Source: an uncultured Candidatus Melainabacteria bacterium (GTDB lineage: Bacteria > Cyanobacteriota > Vampirovibrionia > LMEP-6097). From it: a stretch of 5,502 nt of DNA. The DNA lies in contig CALBDR010000479.1 of NCBI GenBank assembly GCA_937927525.1, forward strand, positions 1-5,502, given 5' to 3'. The position numbers were made by a program, and so were the translations under genes. Positions within the stretch are counted from its first letter, which is position 1. Each line of letters starts with the position of its first letter. Shown here one piece after another: positions 1 to 5,502 of the stretch. The notes beneath the pieces are model-generated. The model had not been told where the DNA came from and ran no database searches. It saw only the letters and a program-made list of their open reading frames with translations.

Positions 1-84
1 AATTAAAAAATCTGAATACTTGTAAAATTCATCTTTATTCCAGCTTTTGATAGACTCAAAGTTTGATATATTTTGAACTGCCAT
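1..84 (-). CDS. N-terminal fragment of an unidentified protein, cut by the left edge
   Basis: An open frame of 28 codons begins with ATG at 84-82 and is still open at position 1. It starts MAVQNISNFESIKSWNKDEF and continues with a tyrosine/phenylalanine-rich stretch. I do not recognise the family; nothing in these residues suggests a signal peptide or membrane segment. The start codon lies 4 nt beyond the stop of the LysR gene on the same strand. A GAGG sequence (complement of 97-100), embedded in the last LysR codons, could serve as ribosome binding site, although its 12-nt spacing to the ATG is rather long. The tight spacing argues for translation from the LysR transcript, so this protein may act in the same pathway. 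That is inference from position only. With so few codons visible, a chance open frame is not fully excluded. Confidence 0.55.
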   Translation of the reverse strand, partial: MAVQNISNFESIKSWNKDEFYKYSDFLI

Positions 85-88
85 ATAA

Positions 89-982
89 TTAATAATCCTC
101 GGAATTTGCTAAATTTTCAATACATTCTAAAATTAAACTATTTTGAAATTTCCTTTTTGCGGTAATAGCATAAAAACTTTCACGAATCTCCGGAATCTGC
201 TTCACTTCAATTAATGTTTTCTTCTCAAGCTCGTCTAAAACGACAATAGGAGGAGCTAAAGTTAAACCCATTTTATCTAAAGCCACTAATCTAAGCATTG
301 CCATATCATCAACTTCGACTAAAATATTGGGTTCAATATTTAGCTTATCGACAAGCGAATCAAAGGTAACTCGAATATTATTTTTGTGAGAAGGCAGATT
401 TAATGGATACTCCAGAAGTATGTCCCTAAGCTCCTCAGGATATGCTTTTCGGCTTCTTCTACCAATCAAACTAACTTCCTGGTCTGAAATCAGGTGAGCA
501 ACCCAAGCTGAAGCATGAGTTCGGTTTTTTGGTATGCTGTTTGCAAGCACAACATCTAGCTCATGAGCCTCCAATTTATCAATTAAAGCTTGAAAATTAT
601 CAGAAATTATACTTAATGCAATTTCTGGGTTTTCAAGTAATGGTTTTAAAAACAGAAACTGAAAATTTCTAGAGAGTGTAGTTATTACACCTATCTTTAT
701 ACTTTGTTTAGTAGACCTACCCTCTTCTTTTAGCCTATTTAGAAGTTCGCTACCAGTATTAAAAATTTCATCAGCATAGTCTAAAGTCATCCTCCCAGCT
801 TCAGTAAGAACTAATTTTTTTCCTTCCTTCTTAAAAAGATCATGTCCTAATTGCCTTTGTAAGGTTTTTAATTGAATAGATAATGCCGACTGTGCGATAT
901 GGAGATTATCCGCCGCCCGAGTAAGGCTGCCCTCATGTGCAACTACCCAAAAATATTTAAGGTGATTATAGTTTAAATCCAT
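89..982 (-). CDS. LysR-type transcriptional regulator, NhaR-like, divergent from the dab fusion gene
   Basis: A 297-residue protein of normal LysR length. Residues about 5-63 form the winged helix-turn-helix: the opening NYNHLKYFWVVAHEGSLTRA, then AADNLHIAQSALS (recognition helix region) and LGHDLFKKEGKKLVLTEAG. A linker helix follows (about 64-90), and the effector-binding domain starts near residue 93 (SIKIGVI) and runs to the C-terminus. The NYNHLxYFW start and the LFKKEGKKLVLTEAG stretch resemble NhaR, the LysR member that controls the Na+/H+ antiporter gene nhaA in E. coli, but the ligand cannot be read from sequence. The ATG at 982-980 is the first start after an in-frame TAA (complement of 992-994). 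There is no clear Shine-Dalgarno sequence before it. LysR proteins usually bind between themselves and a divergent target, so control of the dab fusion gene (and of itself) is the likely role; this is inference. The family call is secure, the target and signal are not. Confidence 0.93.
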   Translation of the reverse strand: MDLNYNHLKYFWVVAHEGSLTRAADNLHIAQSALSIQLKTLQRQLGHDLFKKEGKKLVLTEAGRMTLDYADEIFNTGSELLNRLKEEGRSTKQSIKIGVITTLSRNFQFLFLKPLLENPEIALSIISDNFQALIDKLEAHELDVVLANSIPKNRTHASAWVAHLISDQEVSLIGRRSRKAYPEELRDILLEYPLNLPSHKNNIRVTFDSLVDKLNIEPNILVEVDDMAMLRLVALDKMGLTLAPPIVVLDELEKKTLIEVKQIPEIRESFYAITAKRKFQNSLILECIENLANSEDY

Positions 983-1060
983 CGTTCTATATTATATATT
1001 AAAGCATTTGGAATAATATATCGAATAGATTAAAGATTTTGTCGATAATATATAACAGAT
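983..1060. promoter_or_regulatory. Divergent control region between the LysR gene and the dab fusion gene
   Basis: These 78 bp are all that separates the two start codons, so both promoters and any LysR operator should lie here or extend into the coding ends. Visible elements: a dyad TATCGA (1019-1024) / TCGATA (1042-1047), arms 17 bp apart and flanked on both sides by AT-only runs; and a direct repeat GAATA (1011-1015 and 1023-1027). On the minus strand, TCGACA (1045-1040) and TATATT (1020-1015) could be -35 and -10 boxes for the LysR gene with a long 19-bp spacer. On the plus strand, GATAAT (1044-1049) could be a -10 box for the dab gene, but it has no convincing -35 and would leave a leader of only about 5 nt. 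These promoter readings are weak because almost any stretch here is TATA-like. Confidence 0.5.
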
Positions 1061-4000
1061 ATGAATAGCCAAATGATATTTTTAGTTAGCCTTATTCCTG
1101 TTGGATTTTTCAGTATATTTCTTTTGTCACGAATTTTTCCTGGTATGAGACCTAAGCCTCTAATAGCTTACTCAAAAGTAGTAACTATGGCTTTAGCTTT
1201 CATATCATTGACTATTTTTGGATTGGTCCTGGTAAATGGTAACGCTGTAAGCCCTGTATTAGGCAGTGAATTCTTCGGATTCTCAATTAAACTTGATCCA
1301 CTCTCAGCTTTCATGTCCTGCTTAATATCAGTTCTTGGTTATTTCGTTCTAAGATTCAGTTATAACTACTTAGACGGCGATAAAAGACAAGGTTATTTCC
1401 TTGGTGGTATCTCATTAACCTTAACTGCAGTTGGCATGCTCATCTTAAGTGGTCAGCTTTTACACTTCACTCTTGCTTGGATAGCGACTAGTCTTACATT
1501 ACATAAGCTTTTAGTTTTCTATAAAGAAAGACCTAAAGCTGTTTACGCTGCTAATAAAAAGTTCATCGTAGCTAGAATTAGTGATATCTGCTTAATTGCT
1601 GCTGCTGTTCTTATCGGAACTTACTTTGGTACAGGTGATCTTGCCACAATCTTTAGTTCTGCAAAAGCTATGGTTCTTGCTGATGCAACAATTCCATTAC
1701 AGTTACAAATCGCGACCATTTTAATAGTAATAACTGCTGCTCTTAAGTCAGCCCAATTTCCTTCACAAGCTTGGTTACTTGAGGTTATGGAAACTCCGAC
1801 ACCAGTATCAGCTTTACTTCACGCTGGTATTCTTAACGCTGGTATTTTCTTAGTATCAAGATTTTCAGACATTATGGTAATGTCACCTATTGCTTCTTAT
1901 ATGCTAATTATCATTGGTACTGTAACAGCACTATTCGCTTCATCAGTGATGTTAACTCAAGCAAACATCAAAACTTCACTTGGCTACTCAAGTGCTGGAC
2001 ACATGGGTTTCATGATGATTCAGTGCGGACTAGGAGCTTTTCCTTTAGCCATACTTCACTTAGTTGCTCACTCATTCTATAAAGCTCACGCTTTCTTAAG
2101 TTCAGGAACTATCTATAGAGCTAAAGAAAAATATGGCAATATCGCTAAGCCTGGTGAAAAGACACTTACTCCTTGGCAAAAAGTATTTGCAAGTACTACT
2201 CTTGCTTCAATTTTCGTTGTGATAACAGCACTTCTTGCAGGAATTCCTATCTTTGAAAATATCGCAAACTTCAGTATGGGTATTTTCTTTATAGCTGGTA
2301 TCTCACTACTTATTTCACCAGTATTTAAACAGGGAATTAACATCTCTTTATTAAACAAAATCATGGTTGCAGCTGTAGCAACCTCAGCTTCTTTCTTCAT
2401 CCTAGAAAGATTAGGAGAAATTATTTTCTCTGAAGTATTAGCTCACCCACATCACAGTTCAGCATTTAACACAGCTCTCATTTCTTTAAGTGCGCTTGCC
2501 TTTATAGTTATCTCATGGGCACAAAACTTCTTGCCATCAGATTCATCTAGTCCATTCTGGAACAGAGTTTATGTAGGTTTAAAAAATGCTTTTTACTCTA
2601 ATACTATGTTTAGCTTAATTACAGGAGAATTAAATTTAAAGAACCCTAAAAACAAAAGTGAATTCAAGACATCTGAAATGAAAGCATTAACTGGAATTAA
2701 AGCTTCTGGGCAAACACTTTCTGAAGCAGCATCAAATAGTGTTGATACTGCGACCAACCGTGTTACACCAGTTTGGCCCTTACAGGATTTCGTTGCAGTA
2801 AATCCTTACCATGGAATCGCAGACCATTCATTTAGAGAAGCCTCTGTATTAATGGCTGAAATCGCTGGCTCTAAAACTTTTATGGATGCTAGCTTTTATG
2901 TAAATGCTTTAGAAAAAGGGTTAATCAGAGATGAAGATATCCAAGAAGTCATGAATGAGGAAGGGATATCAAATGTATCTGTACTAGAAATTAAAGAAGC
3001 ACTTTATAGAGCAGATGTTAAAAACGCAAGAGTGACTCCTTTACCATTAGTAGCTGACCTAGCAGCTGAAATCACTGGTAAAGACTGGAGAAATATAGTT
3101 ATCGAAAGAATGTCTCTATGGTGTACTAATTACTTTGACGCTGGACAAGCTTCATGGCAATTCCCATGGAGAGAAGAATCTTTCTATAAAGCTTGGCTTG
3201 ACGAAGCATCTTTAGATTCATACATAGAAATAGTAGGACTTAAAGGTTTTAGATCTTTCTTAAATTCTCTTCCTAAAGATCCTGATGCAATGATTGCTCT
3301 TGCTCTTAATGAGCTTGGTATTGAAGAAAACCAAGTCGAGAGATATTGTCATAGAGTACTAATGAATATAGGTGGCTGGGCAGCATACGCTCGTTACTTC
3401 CACTGGCAAGCAGCTTTATACGGTACTACTGATACTAAGATCAAAGATTTTCTAGCAGTCTGCTTAATTCATGAACTTGCACTATTTAGATTCTTAACTG
3501 AAAATCCGACAGGAATTGCAAGTCAATGGGAATCATTAAAACAACTCTTTGATATAAATACTCTAAGAGATCACGAAAACTTGAAATATAGAGAAGAGTA
3601 CATAATGCAGCTTGCATTTGAGAAAACTTGGCAACAAGGTATACTTAAAGACCTAGTTACGAAGAATTCACAAAGTGATGAAGAGCGTAAAAAATTACAA
3701 ATGATTTTCTGCATCGATGTTCGATCAGAAGTTTACAGACGAAACCTAGAAAGCCTTGATCCTAAATTCCAAACTCTAGGTTTCGCTGGATTCTTTGGAT
3801 TCCCAATCGAGTTCTATAAACTTGGTGAGCAAAACTCTCAGCCACAAGGTCCAGCTTTACTTCCAACAAGTGGAACTATTAGAGAAACTATTAAAGGTAA
3901 AGACGAAGAAGAAATCAAAATCTTCGTTAAAGACCAATCTATCTTAGAAACAGCAGCTAATATCTGGATGAGATTTAAAATGTCAGCTGTATCATGTTTC

Positions 4001-5167
4001 GCCTTTGTAGGACCAGTTGGATTTGCTTACTTACCTAAACTACTTAAAGATACTTTCCCTAAGCTTAAAAAAGCAAAAGAAGCTCCAGAGCGTATGCCTA
4101 CGATAGAGGAACACTCTTGTGAAGAAACTGGTGTGAAAAGTGGTTTCAATTTAGAAACTAGAATTGCAACTGCTACAGGAGCACTAAATGCAATGTCACT
4201 TACTAAAAACTTTGCACCATTTGTTCTTATCGCTGGTCACGCAGCTTCTACAGTAAATAATCCGCACGATGCTGGTCTTCAGTGTGGAGCTTGTTGTGGA
4301 CACTCTGGTGAATACAACGTAAGAGTTGCAGCAGCAGTTCTTAATGATCCAGAGGTAAGAATAGGCTTGAAAGAAAAAGGAATCAATATTCCAGATGATA
4401 CTTTATTCTTAGCTACTATTCATGAAACAACCACTGACAAGATCACTGTTTATGATGAAGAATTAATCCCAGAAAGTAAACGTGAAGCCTTTGCCTATAT
4501 CAAATCTAAATTTGAACAAGCTTCTAAACATACTCGTTTAGAAAGATCAATCAAGCTCTCATTAAACGAAAATGATTCAGTAGATGAACAAATCTTTGAA
4601 AGAGCAATCGACTGGTCACAAGTTCGTCCAGAATGGGGACTTGCAGGATGTACAAGCTTCATCGCTGCTCCTAGAGCAAGAACTCGTGAACTTAACCTCG
4701 AAGGTAAAGCTTTCCTTCATGACTATACTTGGCAAGAAGATACAGAGTTTGGAATCCTAAACTTAATCATGACTGCACCAATGGTCGTCGCAAGTTGGAT
4801 TAACTACCAATACTACTCTTCTGTAGTCGACAATAAAGTATTCGGTTCTGGTAACAAAGCATTACATAATGTTTCAGGTTTAATCGGTGTACTTGAAGGT
4901 AATGGTGGTGATCTTAGAACTGGTCTTTCTATGCAATCAATCTTTGATGGTGAAGAATATGTTCACCAACCAAGAAGACTTTCAGTATTCATCGAAGCAC
5001 CAATCGATGCAATCAACAAAGTAATTGCTGACAACCCACTCGTGAAGAATTTACTAGATAATAAATGGTTACATTTCTTCGCTATTGATGGTGAAACCAA
5101 TTCTATTAACAAGTATATGGGTAACTTTACTTGGTCTAATAGTACTGATAAGGTGTTACAAAGCTAA
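1061..5167 (+). CDS. Fused DabB-DabA: energy-coupled CO2 hydration / inorganic carbon uptake protein
   Basis: A 1368-residue chain carrying both DAB subunits. Residues 1-520 are a NuoL/MrpA-like (Proton_antipo_M) membrane domain, DabB, with roughly 13-15 hydrophobic segments. Visible residues include K229 in ALKSAQFPSQAW, the ETPTPVSALLHAG loop (244-256), K304 in NIKTSLGYSSAGHMG, and H338/K341 in HSFYKAHAFLSSG; the TM5 glutamate of NuoL is I141. Residues about 521-565 are a polar linker. From about 566 on is DUF2309/DabA: PVWPLQDFVAVNPYHG (570-585), zinc ligands C884 and D886 in IFCIDVRSE, H1060 in AGHAAS and C1075 in LQCGACCGH, then RPEWGLAG (1189-1196) and a typical C-terminal region. The H-to-C spacing of 15 equals that of Halothiobacillus DabA (H524, C539). 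DAB systems turn CO2 into bicarbonate at the inner membrane, driven by a cation gradient. ATG 1061 is the first start after in-frame TAA 1046-1048; no Shine-Dalgarno is evident. Normally the subunits are separate genes; here no stop or internal start signal separates them. Confidence 0.93.
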   Translation: MNSQMIFLVSLIPVGFFSIFLLSRIFPGMRPKPLIAYSKVVTMALAFISLTIFGLVLVNGNAVSPVLGSEFFGFSIKLDPLSAFMSCLISVLGYFVLRFSYNYLDGDKRQGYFLGGISLTLTAVGMLILSGQLLHFTLAWIATSLTLHKLLVFYKERPKAVYAANKKFIVARISDICLIAAAVLIGTYFGTGDLATIFSSAKAMVLADATIPLQLQIATILIVITAALKSAQFPSQAWLLEVMETPTPVSALLHAGILNAGIFLVSRFSDIMVMSPIASYMLIIIGTVTALFASSVMLTQANIKTSLGYSSAGHMGFMMIQCGLGAFPLAILHLVAHSFYKAHAFLSSGTIYRAKEKYGNIAKPGEKTLTPWQKVFASTTLASIFVVITALLAGIPIFENIANFSMGIFFIAGISLLISPVFKQGINISLLNKIMVAAVATSASFFILERLGEIIFSEVLAHPHHSSAFNTALISLSALAFIVISWAQNFLPSDSSSPFWNRVYVGLKNAFYSNTMFSLITGELNLKNPKNKSEFKTSEMKALTGIKASGQTLSEAASNSVDTATNRVTPVWPLQDFVAVNPYHGIADHSFREASVLMAEIAGSKTFMDASFYVNALEKGLIRDEDIQEVMNEEGISNVSVLEIKEALYRADVKNARVTPLPLVADLAAEITGKDWRNIVIERMSLWCTNYFDAGQASWQFPWREESFYKAWLDEASLDSYIEIVGLKGFRSFLNSLPKDPDAMIALALNELGIEENQVERYCHRVLMNIGGWAAYARYFHWQAALYGTTDTKIKDFLAVCLIHELALFRFLTENPTGIASQWESLKQLFDINTLRDHENLKYREEYIMQLAFEKTWQQGILKDLVTKNSQSDEERKKLQMIFCIDVRSEVYRRNLESLDPKFQTLGFAGFFGFPIEFYKLGEQNSQPQGPALLPTSGTIRETIKGKDEEEIKIFVKDQSILETAANIWMRFKMSAVSCFAFVGPVGFAYLPKLLKDTFPKLKKAKEAPERMPTIEEHSCEETGVKSGFNLETRIATATGALNAMSLTKNFAPFVLIAGHAASTVNNPHDAGLQCGACCGHSGEYNVRVAAAVLNDPEVRIGLKEKGINIPDDTLFLATIHETTTDKITVYDEELIPESKREAFAYIKSKFEQASKHTRLERSIKLSLNENDSVDEQIFERAIDWSQVRPEWGLAGCTSFIAAPRARTRELNLEGKAFLHDYTWQEDTEFGILNLIMTAPMVVASWINYQYYSSVVDNKVFGSGNKALHNVSGLIGVLEGNGGDLRTGLSMQSIFDGEEYVHQPRRLSVFIEAPIDAINKVIADNPLVKNLLDNKWLHFFAIDGETNSINKYMGNFTWSNSTDKVLQS

Positions 5168-5192
5168 TTAGCATTTATCAGTTTTCTCTTCG

Positions 5193-5231
5193 CAAAAAAC
5201 GCTAGGCTAAAAGCCTAGCGTTTTTTGTTTT
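5193..5231 (+). terminator. Rho-independent terminator of the dab fusion gene, able to work in both directions
   Basis: An exact inverted repeat begins 26 nt after the dab stop codon. The core stem CGCTAGGC (5200-5207) pairs with GCCTAGCG (5213-5220) around the loop TAAAA (5208-5212). The pairing extends outward through A6/T6 and one C-G pair, giving a 15-bp perfect stem (5193-5207 with 5213-5227). The plus strand ends in T6-G-T4 (5221-5231), a classic U-tract. The A6 run on the left makes a six-U tract for minus-strand transcripts as well, so the hairpin can also stop transcription arriving from the right-hand remnant. Confidence 0.93.
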
Positions 5232-5502
5232 GATAGAATATCATTATAAGCTTTAAAGAAGTGCCACTTCCTCATCAATTAAATCCATTTTTTCATTATG
5301 ATTACATTTGCAAACTCAATTTGAGAGATAAGTAAGTCTACGATAGTTCTTTCATAATCAGAATCTCTTTCGGTATCTCTACTACTTAAAAAGTCTTTAG
5401 AACCATAATCTTCTAAAAAGTTAAATGCATCCACTACAGTTACCATGGTGTCGAGCTTAGAGATTTGATCTAAAGCATAGCCTACTTCATCCCTTCACGG
5501 TT
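5222..5502 (-). pseudogene. Decayed remnant of a CobW/ZigA-type (COG0523) GTPase gene
   Basis: On the minus strand, 5494-5279 reads RDEVGYALDQISKLDTMVTV, then VDAFNFLEDYGSKDFLSSRD and, further on, ERTIVDLLISQIEFANVII, ending MKKWI-stop. The DTMVTVVDA, RT-VDLL and QIEFANVI signatures belong to the CobW-family P-loop GTPases, which act in metal (often zinc) delivery. At the point where the G4 motif NKxD should follow, a one-base loss in an A-run destroys it; the next frame (5288-5253) resumes MDLIDEEVALL-stop, and a further one-base slip restores KAYNDILSKQ (5254-5225). Upstream of 5494 another one-base slip is implied, because the frame hits TGA while the neighbouring frame continues. The C-terminal CobW_C domain, normally 100 or more residues further on, is absent: the remnant runs straight into the terminator and the dab gene. 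The P-loop and CxCC metal motif would lie beyond 5502. The homology is clear; the possibility that some frameshifts are homopolymer errors remains. Confidence 0.82.

Noticed and set aside
1822..1850. Short direct repeat (GCTGGTATT twice, 15 bp apart)
   Set aside because: It encodes the conserved HAGILNAGIF part of the antiporter-like domain; codon reuse of a repeated AGI motif explains it.
2113..2400. A 95-codon open frame on the minus strand inside the dab gene
   Set aside because: It lies wholly antisense to the conserved DabB coding sequence, its translation looks like reverse-complemented membrane-segment codons, and no ribosome binding site or family motif supports it.
1061..2620. Reading the N-terminal half as a genuine complex I subunit (NuoL) or Mrp antiporter subunit
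   Set aside because: No nuo or mrp genes are nearby, the domain is shorter than NuoL and lacks the long lateral helix and TM5 glutamate, and it is joined to DUF2309, the hallmark partner in DAB systems.
2621..2680. Possible internal ribosome binding site (AGGAG at 2623-2627) for a separate DabA starting at M540 (2678)
   Set aside because: The spacing to the ATG is about 50 nt and no ATG, GTG or TTG stands in frame at a normal distance, so independent DabA initiation is not supported.
5253..5494. Reading the right-hand minus-strand frames as small intact hypothetical genes
   Set aside because: The longest frame has no start codon before the conserved motifs that would suit the family, and successive frames continue the same COG0523 homology, which is the mark of one broken gene.

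Overview
The window is AT-rich DNA from a bacterium that I cannot place with confidence. The AGA/TTA/CTT/GCT-heavy codon use, standard genetic code, LysR regulator and COG0523-type GTPase remnant would suit an AT-rich Gram-negative such as a gammaproteobacterium or a Bdellovibrio-like lineage. That placement is only an impression from base composition and gene style.

Layout from left to right: (1) positions 1-84, minus strand, the first 28 codons of an unidentified gene that runs off the left edge; it starts 4 nt after the stop of the next gene and is probably cotranscribed with it. (2) 89-982, minus strand, a complete LysR-type regulator whose N-terminus looks NhaR-like. (3) 983-1060, a 78-bp very AT-rich divergent control region with a TATCGA/TCGATA dyad and a GAATA direct repeat. 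(4) 1061-5167, plus strand, one 1368-codon gene joining a complete NuoL/MrpA-like membrane subunit (DabB) to a complete DUF2309 protein (DabA). (5) 5193-5231, a strong hairpin terminator. (6) 5222-5502, minus strand, a decayed, 3'-truncated remnant of a CobW/ZigA-type (COG0523) GTPase gene, probably entering from beyond the right edge.

The central gene encodes both halves of the DAB inorganic-carbon pump in one chain. In characterised DAB systems the zinc-containing, carbonic-anhydrase-like DabA hydrates CO2 to bicarbonate in the cytoplasm, and the process is coupled to a cation gradient through DabB. All four zinc ligands known from DabA align here (C884, D886, H1060, C1075), so the protein looks active. 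The divergent LysR gene is the natural candidate regulator. No RuBisCO, carboxysome or carbonic anhydrase genes lie in the window, so it cannot be said whether the bicarbonate feeds autotrophy or ordinary carboxylases. The main points of interest are the covalent DabB-DabA fusion and the zinc-chaperone-type GTPase remnant beside a zinc-dependent pump.
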